Origin: Streptomyces sp. CB01249
GTDB lineage: Bacteria > Actinomycetota > Actinomycetes > Streptomycetales > Streptomycetaceae
Assembly (NCBI RefSeq): GCF_001905735.1
Contig: NZ_LISW01000007.1
Coordinates: 271,600 to 335,599, forward strand
Length of the DNA stretch: 64,000 nucleotides
Direction of reading: 5' to 3'
Below, piece by piece: positions 32,897 to 40,802 of the stretch (within the stretch, counting starts at the first letter, position 1; each line of letters opens with the position of its first letter). A program made the translations under genes and the position numbers. The notes under the pieces are model-generated. The model ran no database searches, was not told where the DNA came from, and was given only the letters and a program-made list of their open reading frames with translations.

Positions 32897-33064
32897 GTGC
32901 TCGGCGCTCCCCCCGGTGATCCGGCGGCCCAGTATGCCGTGTGCCTGCCAATGCGGGGCAAGGCGGGCGGGGCGGTGGAGCGGGGGCTGAAGGGGTGCCG
33001 GGGACGTTCACCGGCCGGCCGGGAAAGGACTGCCACCTCCGGCCACTCTCAACGTATAGCGCAA

Positions 33065-33089
33065 GGGGGGCCTTGCCGCAAGGCCCCCC
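33065..33089 (+). promoter_or_regulatory. Rifamycin-associated element (RAE)-like inverted repeat upstream of helR
   Basis: GGGGGGCCTTG (33065-33075) and CAAGGCCCCCC (33079-33089) form an 11-bp perfect inverted repeat around CCG. It closely resembles the RAE, the inverted repeat (GGGGCTTGC/GCAAG type) found upstream of rifamycin-inactivating genes and helR in actinobacteria. It ends 59 bases before the helR start. A TATAGC -10-like hexamer (33055-33060) lies next to it. Confidence 0.75.
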
Positions 33090-33148
33090 TCGTCCCGCAC
33101 AATCGCTGATCCGAGCCAGCCACCTGCGGCATTTGGGAGTTTCACGTA

Positions 33149-35335
33149 GTGCCCGAACCGATGCACAGCACCTTCACCACGAGCGCCTTCGCGCTGACCG
33201 GCGACCGCGCCGAGGCCAAGGCGGACCCCGCCCTGATCGCCGGGGACGAGCGCCACTTCGCGGCCATCGCGCGCTGCCTGGAGGAGACCGTCGCCGAACT
33301 GACCGCCGCCCTCGACGCCGCCCGCCGTGCCCCGGGCGGGCTGGCCAGGCAGGGCCTGGACCGGGATGCGGAGATCCACCGGCTGACCGCCCGGCTGCGC
33401 ACCCTGCGCCGCTTCGGCCTGGACCTGTGCCTCGGCCACATGGCCGGGGCGGACGGCTCCGAGCCGGTGTACGTGGGACGGCTCGGCCTCACCGACAGCG
33501 AGGGCCGCCGGCTGCTGACGGACTGGCGCTCCCCGGCCGCCGAGCCGTTCTTCGGGGCGACGCACGGCAATCCGATGGGCCTGGCGAGCCGCCGCCGCTA
33601 CCGGTGGTCCGGCGGCCGGGTCAGCGACTACTGGGACGAGGTGTTCGCCCCGGACGCCTTCGCCGGGCACGCCGCGCTGGACGACCAGTCGGCGTTCATC
33701 GCGAGCCTGGGCACCAACCGGTCGGCCCGGATGCGGGACGTGCTGGGCACCATCCAGGCGGACCAGGACGCGATCGTCCGCGCCGGTTCGCGGGGCGCGC
33801 TGGTCGTGGACGGCGGCCCGGGCACCGGCAAGACGGTCGTCGCCCTGCACCGCGCCGCGTACCTGCTGTACGCGGACCCGCGCCTCGGGCACCGGCGCGG
33901 CGGCGTCCTCTTCGTTGGCCCGCACCAGCCGTATCTGGGGTACGTCGCCGATGTGCTGCCGAGCCTCGGTGAGGACGGGGTGCGGACGTGCACCCTGCGC
34001 GACCTCGTCCCGGAGGGCGCGGCGGCCGTGCCCGAGGCCGATCCGGAGGTGGCCCGGCTGAAGGCGTCGGCGGAGCTGGTCCGGGCGGTCGAGGCGGCCG
34101 CCGCGTTCTACGAGGAGCCGCCGTCCTCGGGCCTGACCGTGACGACGCCCTGGGCGGACGTCCGGCTGACCGCCGCCGAGTGGGCGGTCGCCTTCGAGTC
34201 GGCGCCGGGCGTCCCGCACAACGAGGCGCGCGACGCGGTCCTGGAGGAGATCCTGACGATCCTGGCCGACAAGCACGCGGACCGGCAGGACGAGGAGGTC
34301 CCGGAGCACCTGGTCCGCCAGGCGCTCTCGCGCGACCGCGAGCTGATGGCAGCCTTCGACCGGGCCTGGCCCCTGCTGGACGCGGCGGACCTGGTCGGCG
34401 ACCTCTGGTCCGTCCCGGCCTATCTGCGTACGTGCGCGCCCTGGCTCACCCGGGACGAGGTGGCCGCGCTCCAGCGTGCCGAGCCCCAGGCGTGGACGGT
34501 CGCCGACCTGCCGGTCCTGGACGCGGCCCGGCAGCGGCTCGGCGACCCGGACGCGGCCCGCCGCCGACGCCGCAACGAGGCGACGGCCGCCGCCGAGCGG
34601 GCCCGCCGGGCCGAGGCGATCGACAGCCTCCTGGAGAACGCGGAGATCGACGAGAGCCAGGGCGCGGTGGGGATGCTGCGCGGCCGGGACCTCCAGGACA
34701 CGCTGCTCGACCCGGACGCGCTGTCCACCGCCGAACCGGACGCGCTGGCGGGCCCGTTCGCGCATGTGGTGGTGGACGAGGCGCAGGAACTGACCGACGC
34801 GGAGTGGCAGATGCTGATCCAGCGGTGCCCCTCGCGCAGCTTCACGATCGTCGGCGACCGCGCGCAGGCGAGGCGCGGCTTCACGGAGTCGTGGCGGGAG
34901 CGGCTGGAACGGGTCGGCCTGGACCGGATCACGCTGTCCGCGCTGACCGTCAACTACCGCACACCGGAGGAGATCATGACGGCGGCGGAGCCGGTGATCC
35001 GGGCCGCCCTGCCGAACGCCAACGTCCCGGTGTCCATCCGCAGCAGCGGTATCCCCGTCGCGCACGGCCCGGTCACGGACCTGGCCACCGTCCTCGACAC
35101 CTGGCTGACGACCCACCCCGAGGGCACGGCGTGCGTCATCGGCGCCCCGGCGTACTTCCGCCCGCCGTCACCGCGCGTGCGGGCCCTCACCCCGACGCTG
35201 TCGAAGGGCCTGGAGTTCGACCTCGTGATCCTGGTCGAGCCGGAGTCCTTCGGCACGGGGGTCGGCGGGGCGGTGGACCGGTACGTGGCGATGACCCGGG
35301 CCACGCGGGAGCTGGTGGTGCTGTCGGGGACGTAG
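33149..35335 (+). CDS. helR: RNA-polymerase-recycling helicase-like ATPase HelR
   Basis: 728 residues of the HelD/UvrD-like class that acts on RNA polymerase rather than DNA. The N terminus (about 30-110) is the antiparallel coiled coil that enters the polymerase secondary channel. Walker A GGPGTGKT is at 222-229 and Walker B VVVDEAQE at 541-548 (Asp543). ALTVNYRTPEEIM and YVAMTRATRELVVL are SF1 motifs V/VI. HelR proteins displace rifamycins from RNA polymerase and confer tolerance. The RAE-like inverted repeat upstream supports HelR rather than housekeeping HelD. GTG at 33149 has GGGAG 9 bases upstream; ATG at 33161 is an alternative. Confidence 0.88.
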   Translation: MPEPMHSTFTTSAFALTGDRAEAKADPALIAGDERHFAAIARCLEETVAELTAALDAARRAPGGLARQGLDRDAEIHRLTARLRTLRRFGLDLCLGHMAGADGSEPVYVGRLGLTDSEGRRLLTDWRSPAAEPFFGATHGNPMGLASRRRYRWSGGRVSDYWDEVFAPDAFAGHAALDDQSAFIASLGTNRSARMRDVLGTIQADQDAIVRAGSRGALVVDGGPGTGKTVVALHRAAYLLYADPRLGHRRGGVLFVGPHQPYLGYVADVLPSLGEDGVRTCTLRDLVPEGAAAVPEADPEVARLKASAELVRAVEAAAAFYEEPPSSGLTVTTPWADVRLTAAEWAVAFESAPGVPHNEARDAVLEEILTILADKHADRQDEEVPEHLVRQALSRDRELMAAFDRAWPLLDAADLVGDLWSVPAYLRTCAPWLTRDEVAALQRAEPQAWTVADLPVLDAARQRLGDPDAARRRRRNEATAAAERARRAEAIDSLLENAEIDESQGAVGMLRGRDLQDTLLDPDALSTAEPDALAGPFAHVVVDEAQELTDAEWQMLIQRCPSRSFTIVGDRAQARRGFTESWRERLERVGLDRITLSALTVNYRTPEEIMTAAEPVIRAALPNANVPVSIRSSGIPVAHGPVTDLATVLDTWLTTHPEGTACVIGAPAYFRPPSPRVRALTPTLSKGLEFDLVILVEPESFGTGVGGAVDRYVAMTRATRELVVLSGT

Positions 35336-35425
35336 GGCCTCCGCCCCGGGCCCGGTTGTCGCCCGGCTGACCGCAGCGGCAGATCCCCTGGGTGCGCGTT
35401 CGGCCCCTCGCGTACCGTTCCGCCC

Positions 35426-37147
35426 ATGACTGCGGGTTTCGAGGGACGCGTGATCGACGGGCGCTTCGAACTGCTGGAGCGGCTCGGTGGCGGAGGCATG
35501 GGGCTGGTCTGGCGGGCGCGTGACATCGTCCTGCACCGGGAAGTGGCGCTGAAGGAGGTACGTCCGCCCGATCCTGAGCTGCTGCGGCTGCGTCCGGACG
35601 CGCCGGAGATGCTGCGGAAACGGGTGCTGCGCGAGGCCGTGTCGCTGGCCCGGATCACCCACCCGAACGTGGTGACCATCCACCACATCGTGAGTTCGCC
35701 GGAGGTGGAGCACCCCTGGCTGGTGATGGAACTGGTCTCGGGCGGCTCGCTCCAGGACCGGCTGGAGCGCGGCCTGTGTACGCCGGCCGAGGCCGCGCGG
35801 CTGGGCCGGGGCGTGCTGGCCGGGCTGCGGGCCGCGCACGAGGCGGGCATCCTGCACCGCGACGTGAAGCCGGGCAACGTGCTGCTGCGTACGGACGGCA
35901 CGCCGCTGCTCACGGACTTCGGGATCGCCGCCGTGCGCGAGGCGACCAGCCTCACCAACACCGGTGAGCTGGTGGGCTCCCCCGACTACATGGCCCCTGA
36001 GCGGCTGCGCGGGCACGACGACGAGCCGTCGTCGGACCTGTGGTCGCTGGCGATGATGCTGTACGTCGCGGTCGAGGGCCACCACCCGATGCGCCGCTCG
36101 TCCACCCTCGCGACGCTGGCCGCGATCCTGGAGGAAGACGTTCCGGGCCCCCGGCAGGCGGGGGCGCTCGGCCCCGTACTGCGGTCCGTCCTGGTCAAGG
36201 ACGTCGTCTCGCGGCCGGACGCGGAGCGGCTGGACCGGCTGCTCGCCGAGGTGGCGGAGGAGCGCGCCGCGCCGGTCGTCGAGGGCGCGCGACCGGCCTC
36301 CGGTCCCTCGGCCGCGTACACCCCGACAGAGGCCGGGACCCCGGCGCCGACGGCCGGTTACACCCCCACGGAGCCCGGGACCCCGGCACCGGCCGACGCC
36401 CGTCCGGGCGGGGACACCGAGGGACGGGGCGAGCCTGCGGCGACGACGGGCCGGACGCCCGCGCAGGGCACCGGCAGCGGCCGGGCCGTGCGCCGGGTGC
36501 TGATCCCCGGAGTCCTGCTGGCGGTGGTGGTGGCCGGGCTGCTGAACAGCGGGCTCATACCCGGCCTCGGCGACGACGACAACGCGTCAGCGGGCGCCAA
36601 GCCCACGCGGTCCGCGGCCCACTCCCCCACACCGACACCGACACCGACGCCCACCCCCACTCCCAAGCCCTCACCCACACCGACCGCGGACACGAACCTC
36701 GTCAGCGCGGCGGGCGGCCGGCGGATCGTCAAGGAGCTCAAGGCGCTGACGGGCGGAACGAAGGTGGTCTCCTGGTTCTCCATCCACCAGAGCAGCGCCA
36801 CGGGCAACGTGCTCGTGAAGGACAAGAAGATGCCGAACGACCGGATCTTCGACGGCTTCTCGTACGACGAGGGCTCGGGCGAGCTCCAAAACAACAAGGC
36901 CATACTCGACGATCAGCCCCTGATGGACCTCAGCCAGGTCGACTGGGACAGCTTCCCCCGCCTCCTGCGCGTCGGCTACAAGGAGATGGGGGTACGGAAC
37001 GCGGACCCCACCAAGACCTACGTGATCTTCGACTGGGAGAACGGCAAGCAGGCCATGCGGTTCTACATCAACGGCGACTACCAGACCTCGGCCATGCTTA
37101 CCGCCTCGTTCGACGGCACGATCCTGCGCCGGTCCAACGCGCGCTGA
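35426..37147 (+). CDS. Transmembrane Ser/Thr protein kinase (PknB-like)
   Basis: 573 residues. Kinase domain 12-270: LGGGGMGLVWRARD, catalytic Lys43 in VALKEV, HRDVKPGN with Asp146, DFG at 164-166, and DYMAPERL. A Pro/Thr/Ala linker with repeated YTPTE follows. One TM segment (VLIPGVLLAVVVAGLL, near 355-370) separates it from an extracellular stalk with a TPTPTPTP repeat and a C-terminal soluble domain (VSAAGGRRIVKELKAL...GKQAMRFYINGDYQTSAMLT). The extracellular domain is not PASTA; its ligand is unknown. It follows helR in the same direction with a 90-base gap. Confidence 0.93.
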   Translation: MTAGFEGRVIDGRFELLERLGGGGMGLVWRARDIVLHREVALKEVRPPDPELLRLRPDAPEMLRKRVLREAVSLARITHPNVVTIHHIVSSPEVEHPWLVMELVSGGSLQDRLERGLCTPAEAARLGRGVLAGLRAAHEAGILHRDVKPGNVLLRTDGTPLLTDFGIAAVREATSLTNTGELVGSPDYMAPERLRGHDDEPSSDLWSLAMMLYVAVEGHHPMRRSSTLATLAAILEEDVPGPRQAGALGPVLRSVLVKDVVSRPDAERLDRLLAEVAEERAAPVVEGARPASGPSAAYTPTEAGTPAPTAGYTPTEPGTPAPADARPGGDTEGRGEPAATTGRTPAQGTGSGRAVRRVLIPGVLLAVVVAGLLNSGLIPGLGDDDNASAGAKPTRSAAHSPTPTPTPTPTPTPKPSPTPTADTNLVSAAGGRRIVKELKALTGGTKVVSWFSIHQSSATGNVLVKDKKMPNDRIFDGFSYDEGSGELQNNKAILDDQPLMDLSQVDWDSFPRLLRVGYKEMGVRNADPTKTYVIFDWENGKQAMRFYINGDYQTSAMLTASFDGTILRRSNAR

Positions 37148-37153
37148 CCCCGG

Positions 37154-37576
37154 CTACGGGGTGCCCGGGGCCACCCGCGCCCACACCGTCTTGCCGACGA
37201 TGCGCTCGGCGACGCCCCACTCCGCCGCCAGCGCCTCGACCAGGCGCAGCCCGTGCCCGCCCTCGGCGGCGGGCCCGCCCGCGCACAGCTCCGGACGCCG
37301 CTCGCCCCGTGCGTCCGAGACCTCGACGCGGATGCCGTCCGCCTCGGGGAGCACGCGCAGCTCGAAGTCCCGGCCGGTGACGTGGCCGTGCAGCACCGCG
37401 TTGGCGGCCAGCTCGGCCACGACCACCGCCACGTCGTCGGACAACTGACTCCCGTACGCCACGCCCCAGGCGTCGAGTTGCTGCACGGCGAGGCGTCGGG
37501 CGAGGCGGGCGCCTCGACGGGTTGCGCTGAAGCGCTGGACGAAGTCGTTACCCACAAGGGTGATTTCGGCGTTCAT
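37154..37576 (-). CDS. Histidine-kinase-like ATP-binding protein (anti-sigma type)
   Basis: 140 residues of the HATPase_c_2 fold. The N box is VVVAELAANAVLHGHVTGRDFELRV and the G1/G2 region is SDARGERRPELCAGGPAAEGGHGLRLVEALAAEWGV. It lacks a sensor or phosphoacceptor part, as in SpoIIAB/RsbW-type serine kinases and in the small ATP-binding partner of WhiJ-type loci. ATG at 37576 is preferred over the in-frame ATG 57 bases upstream because the fold begins there. It diverges from the XRE/DUF397 pair, giving the ATPase-XRE-DUF397 arrangement known from whiJ-like developmental loci. It may act as an anti-sigma factor, but the target is unknown. Confidence 0.88.
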   Translation of the reverse strand: MNAEITLVGNDFVQRFSATRRGARLARRLAVQQLDAWGVAYGSQLSDDVAVVVAELAANAVLHGHVTGRDFELRVLPEADGIRVEVSDARGERRPELCAGGPAAEGGHGLRLVEALAAEWGVAERIVGKTVWARVAPGTP

Positions 37577-37709
37577 GTGACCCAGCGTGTCCGTCTCCTC
37601 GTACGCTGACCAGGAGTGACCACACGACTCCAACTAGCTGTACGGGCCTGCCCGACCGGCTGTACGGGGCGTCGGCCGTGACCGGACGGACAGAGGCGGT
37701 ACGGGGCAG

Positions 37710-38576
37710 ATGACGAACACGCAACGTGAGGAACGGCCGGAGCGCCCGGCCGAATCGGACGGCACGGCGCACCTGTTCAGGGCGCTGGGCCGCCAGCTGA
37801 AGTTCTTGCGCGAACGCGCGGGTTTGAGCCAGAAGGAGCTGGCGGCGCTGGTCCATTGCGGCGAGGACCTCGTCTCCGCGATCGAACGGGGCGTCCGCAC
37901 CCCGCAGGTGGACTTCCTGGCCCTGGCGGACCGAGCCCTGAACACGGGAGGTTTCCTGTCAGTAGCGGCGGAGGAGGTACGGGAGGCGCTGGCGCGGTCG
38001 CGGACACGGCACCCGGGGTGGTTCCGGGACTATGCACGCATGGAAGCGGAGGCTGTTGCCCTCCACGGCTACAGCAACCAGGCGGTTCCCGGCCTGCTCC
38101 AGACCGAGGGCTACGCGCGAGCACTATTCGCTCGGCGGCGACCGTTGCTGGACGAAGAGACCATCGAGAAGCGCGTCACCGACCGCATGGCGCGTCAGCA
38201 CATCTTCGAACAGTGGCCCTTGCCGACGTTCAGCTTCGTGCTCGAAGAGGTCGTGCTACAGCGGCCGATCGGCGGCCCCGCTGTGCACACCGACCAGCTG
38301 AAGAAGCTCCTGCACGTTGGCCGCATGCGCAACGTGGAACTTCAGGTGCTGCCCACGGCGACCGAGGAACATCCGAACCTGGACGGTGCGTTCACGCTGC
38401 TGACACCCAAGGGCCGCAACCAAGTCGCGTACACCGAAGTGCAGGGACACGCACACCTCATCACCGACCCTGACGAAGTCCGCGTGGTCAGCGAACGCCA
38501 TGGGATCATGCGGGCGCAGGCACTCACCCCGAGGGAGTCCCTGACCTTGATCGAAAAAATGTGGAGAGACCGATGA
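37710..38576 (+). CDS. XRE/DUF5753 regulator, WhiJ-like
   Basis: 288 residues. HTH: LGRQLKFLRERAGLSQKELAALVHCGEDLVSAIERGVRTPQVDFLALAD. DUF5753 follows (WFRDYARMEAEAVALHGYSNQAVPGLLQTEGYARALFARRR, then RMARQHIFEQWPLPTFSFVLEEVVLQRPIGG, then LKKLLHVGRMRNVELQVLPT). In the whiJ locus of S. coelicolor such a regulator represses or permits development together with its DUF397 partner. The ATG of the DUF397 gene overlaps its stop as ATGA, so the two are translationally coupled. The divergent ATPase gene completes the set. Confidence 0.92.
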   Translation: MTNTQREERPERPAESDGTAHLFRALGRQLKFLRERAGLSQKELAALVHCGEDLVSAIERGVRTPQVDFLALADRALNTGGFLSVAAEEVREALARSRTRHPGWFRDYARMEAEAVALHGYSNQAVPGLLQTEGYARALFARRRPLLDEETIEKRVTDRMARQHIFEQWPLPTFSFVLEEVVLQRPIGGPAVHTDQLKKLLHVGRMRNVELQVLPTATEEHPNLDGAFTLLTPKGRNQVAYTEVQGHAHLITDPDEVRVVSERHGIMRAQALTPRESLTLIEKMWRDR

Positions 38577-38818
38577 GCACTGAGCAACTGCGCTGGTTCA
38601 AGAGCAGCTACAGCGGCGGCGAGGGCGGCGCATGCATCGAGATCGCCTATGACTGGCGCAAGTCCAGCTACAGCGGCGGCGAGGGCGGCAACTGCATCGA
38701 GGTCGCGACCTGCGCAACCACGATCCACGTCCGGGACTCGAAGAACATCCCCGGCCCCCACGTCGACGTCGCGCCCACGGCCTGGTCCGCGTTCGTCACG
38801 TACGCCCGCCAGGGCTGA
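38573..38818 (+). CDS. DUF397 protein with a duplicated N-terminal motif
   Basis: 81 residues rather than the usual 60-70. The family motif is present twice in a row: RWFKSSYSGGEGGACIEIA and WRKSSYSGGEGGNCIEVA. The single C-terminal half VRDSKNIPGPHVDVAPTAWSAFVTY follows. At DNA level a 24-base stretch beginning CAGCTACAGCGGCGGCGAGG recurs 57 bases downstream, so the duplication is recent. It is coupled to the XRE gene by an ATGA overlap. A small acidic or neutral partner of WhiJ-like regulators. Confidence 0.92.
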   Translation: MSTEQLRWFKSSYSGGEGGACIEIAYDWRKSSYSGGEGGNCIEVATCATTIHVRDSKNIPGPHVDVAPTAWSAFVTYARQG

Positions 38819-38823
38819 AAGCC

Positions 38824-38856
38824 GGACGGCGAGCCCCACTCGGGCGCTCGCCGTCC
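38824..38856 (+). terminator. Terminator hairpin between DUF397 and toxin-antitoxin genes
   Basis: GGACGGCGAGC (38824-38834) pairs perfectly with GCTCGCCGTCC (38846-38856) across 11 bases. It begins 5 bases after the DUF397 stop. Confidence 0.75.
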
Positions 38857-38879
38857 GCCCGGCTGGCCGAGAGGCGCGC

Positions 38880-38893
38880 GAAGTGTACACTTC
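38880..38893 (+). promoter_or_regulatory. Operator palindrome over the -10 region of the toxin-antitoxin promoter
   Basis: GAAGTGTACACTTC is a perfect 14-base palindrome. It contains the -10-like hexamer TACACT (38886-38891), 7 bases before the antitoxin ATG at 38899. Phd/YefM-type antitoxins bind such palindromes to autoregulate. The spacing implies a leaderless message. Confidence 0.65.
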
Positions 38894-38898
38894 TTTAC

Positions 38899-39153
38899 AT
38901 GAGTGACACCTTGCCGATCACTGAGGCACGCGCCCGCTTCGGTTCGCTGGTCCGCCGGGCCTCGAACGCCCGTGAGCGCATCACCATCACCGACCACGGC
39001 CAGCCTGCGGCCATACTGATCAACCCGCAGGAGCTCGCCGAACTGGAAGACGCCTTGGCTCTCGCCCAGTACCAAGCCCGCCGCGCCACCGGAGCCGTCG
39101 AGACCGTGTCTCATGACGAGGTGCGCGCGCGGCTGGGCCTGGAGCAGCGTTGA
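38899..39153 (+). CDS. Type II antitoxin, Phd/YefM family
   Basis: 84 residues. The N-terminal fold SDTLPITEARARFGSLVRRASNARERITITDHGQPAAILINPQELAELE is diagnostic of Phd/YefM: dimeric DNA binding through the N terminus and toxin neutralisation by the C-terminal tail. The gene is coupled to the toxin gene by a 4-base TTGA overlap. No ribosome-binding site precedes the ATG, in line with a leaderless transcript starting at or near the start codon. A 14-base palindrome overlaps the presumed -10. Confidence 0.93.
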   Translation: MSDTLPITEARARFGSLVRRASNARERITITDHGQPAAILINPQELAELEDALALAQYQARRATGAVETVSHDEVRARLGLEQR

Positions 39154-39401
39154 CCTACCTGATCACCTGGGACGAGCACGCCATCGACCAGGCTGCCCGG
39201 TTCCTCAAGGACGACCCCGACGGCTTGCGTCAGCTCATGGATGCCGTCGACCTGCTTGCCGAAAACCCGCTTCCCGAGGGGGCGACACCCTACGGCTCCC
39301 CGGCACTACGCCGCATCCACGTCGGCCGCTACCGGGTGCTCTACGAAATCGAGGAGGCCCACGTGACCATCATCGTGATTCACGTCGGCCGCGTCGGCTG
39401 A
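39150..39401 (+). CDS. Type II toxin, RelE/ParE superfamily
   Basis: 83 residues. The fold ends in the superfamily signature LRRIHVGRYRVLYEIEEAHVTIIVIHVGRV. The N terminus YLITWDEHAIDQAARFLKDDPDGLRQLMDAVDLL is the paired helical hairpin. RelE-type members cleave mRNA on the ribosome; ParE-type members poison gyrase. The terminal H-x-G-R supports the RelE-type branch, but this is not conclusive. The start codon is TTG (39150) with GGAG 5 bases upstream, overlapping the antitoxin stop. Confidence 0.92.
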   Translation: MTYLITWDEHAIDQAARFLKDDPDGLRQLMDAVDLLAENPLPEGATPYGSPALRRIHVGRYRVLYEIEEAHVTIIVIHVGRVG

Positions 39402-39415
39402 GCAGAGCCGGCGCC

Positions 39416-40066
39416 TCAGCCGCCCGGGGTCTCGTCCACCTTGAAGTCCATGTTGACCTTGCCGCCGACAACGGACTTGGCGGTGACCGTCACTCCGTAC
39501 TGCGTACCGCCGTCGGTCAGCTGGCAGCGGATCGTGGCGCCGGCCTTGGCGGGCAGGTCCTCGGCGCAGGAGAAGGCGTCGGGCTGCTTGCCCACCTGGG
39601 CGGAGAGGGCGGCCTTGCCCTGGCGGGCGACCTCGGCCTTGTCCACGGAGCCGGAGGCGCTGTCCGTGCCCGCGGATTCGGACGGCTGGGCCGAATCGCT
39701 GGGCTGAGGGTCGGCGGAGGCCCCCTCGCCCGCTCCGGCGTTGTCGTCCACCTTGAAGTCCAGGTTCACCTTCTTGCCGTCGACGGACTTCACGGTCGCC
39801 GTCATACCGAGCTTCTTGCCGCTGTCGGTGAGCGTGCAGCGCACCGACTCACCGACCTTCCCTTTGAGGTCGTCCTCGCAGGTCACGTCCTCGGGAGCGC
39901 GCCCGACCTGCTTCTCCAGACCGGCGGAGGCCTGCTTGGCGACCTCCTCCTTCTTGACGACCAGGTCGCCGCCGAAGCTGAACGAACAGCCCGAGACGAA
40001 GAACAGGGCCAGCGTCCCGGCCGCCGCTCCGGCCACTATCCGACTCCGTACGGACTGCTGCCTCAT
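39416..40066 (-). CDS. Lipoprotein with two DUF4333 domains
   Basis: 216 residues. The signal peptide MRQQSVRSRIVAGAAAGTLALFFVSGC ends in a lipobox (VSGC), so Cys27 is probably lipidated. Two DUF4333 repeats follow, each starting VAKQ or VARQ and ending near DFKVD: VAKQASAGLEKQVGRAPEDVTCEDDLKGKVGESVRCTLTD... and VARQGKAALSAQVGKQPDAFSCAEDLPAKAGATIRCQLTD.... Each repeat has two cysteines, probably a disulfide. A Ser/Ala/Glu/Asp linker separates them. The function is unknown. Confidence 0.9.
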   Translation of the reverse strand: MRQQSVRSRIVAGAAAGTLALFFVSGCSFSFGGDLVVKKEEVAKQASAGLEKQVGRAPEDVTCEDDLKGKVGESVRCTLTDSGKKLGMTATVKSVDGKKVNLDFKVDDNAGAGEGASADPQPSDSAQPSESAGTDSASGSVDKAEVARQGKAALSAQVGKQPDAFSCAEDLPAKAGATIRCQLTDGGTQYGVTVTAKSVVGGKVNMDFKVDETPGG

Positions 40067-40143
40067 GGGGTCCCCCTAGCCTCGATGTACACGCCAACGA
40101 CTGGCTTGCCAAGCTATCACCGGGGTCTGGACCTCCGGCCGGG

Positions 40144-40767
40144 TCAGCCCGGGTACCCCTGGTCGGCGAGGATCTCGTCGATACGGGCGCGGTGGGCGGC
40201 CTCCCAGTCGTCCAGGGTCTCCGCCGCTTCCTTGGCGGCCTTGGCCCGGGCGGTCGCCAGCACCTCGTCCGCGCTCAGGGCGGGCGTGACGACGATGCCC
40301 TCCTCATCGGCGACGACGACGTCCCCGGGGCACACGATCACCCCACCGCACCGGATGGCCCGGTTGAGCGGGGTGACGGCCTGCTTCGTACCGGGGAAGG
40401 GGACGACGCCGGTGGCGAAGACCGGGAAGCCCAGCTCGCGTACCTCGGCGAGATCCCGGATCACGCCGTTGGTGACGAACCCGGCGATCCCCCGGCGCTG
40501 CGCCACGGCGCACACGTTCCCCCCGGCCAGCGCGTAGTCCGCGTCGCCCGCGTCGATGACGATGACGGAGCCGGGGGCGGCGCGGTGGATCGCGGCGTGC
40601 AGCATGAGGTTGTCCCCCGGAGGGCACCGCACGGTGTACGCGGGCCCGGCGACGCGCGGCACGGGCGTCCACAACGGCCGGATCCGCGCCTCCATGACCT
40701 GCGTCCGGCCGACCACATCGGCAAGCGTGGTCGGTGAGATGCCCTCGAAGCCGCTGACGTCGTCCAT
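40144..40767 (-). CDS. RraA/dimethylmenaquinone-methyltransferase-like protein
   Basis: 207 residues. The family pattern is clear: ISPTTLADVVGRTQVMEARIRPL, then GDNLMLHAAIHRAAPGSVIVIDAGD, then the signature GGNVCAVAQRRGIAGFVTNGVIRDLAEVRELGFPVFATG. Members are HMG/CHA aldolases or RNase E regulators; the G-x-R-D motif here (GVIRD) favours a divalent-metal aldolase. ATG at 40767 has GAGGGGA upstream. It follows an APH-fold gene by 35 bases on the same strand, so the two form an operon. Confidence 0.88.
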   Translation of the reverse strand: MDDVSGFEGISPTTLADVVGRTQVMEARIRPLWTPVPRVAGPAYTVRCPPGDNLMLHAAIHRAAPGSVIVIDAGDADYALAGGNVCAVAQRRGIAGFVTNGVIRDLAEVRELGFPVFATGVVPFPGTKQAVTPLNRAIRCGGVIVCPGDVVVADEEGIVVTPALSADEVLATARAKAAKEAAETLDDWEAAHRARIDEILADQGYPG

Positions 40768-40802
40768 GCGTGTCCCCTCTCGCGTACGGTCCCCCGACAC
40801 GC

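Noticed and set aside
28891..33011. Very long frames on either strand across fbiC and the kinase, including one running through the fbiC start into the kinase region
   Set aside because: High GC third positions keep alternative frames open. The protein signatures and ribosome-binding sites define the separate fbiC and kinase genes.
33065..33089. Reading the helR upstream hairpin as a terminator
   Set aside because: It lies between divergent genes, not after one, has no T run, and fits the RAE pattern in front of helR.
36620..36690. Dense AC-rich hexanucleotide repeat as a separate repeat element
   Set aside because: It is in-frame coding sequence for the Thr-Pro stalk of the membrane Ser/Thr kinase and needs no other explanation.
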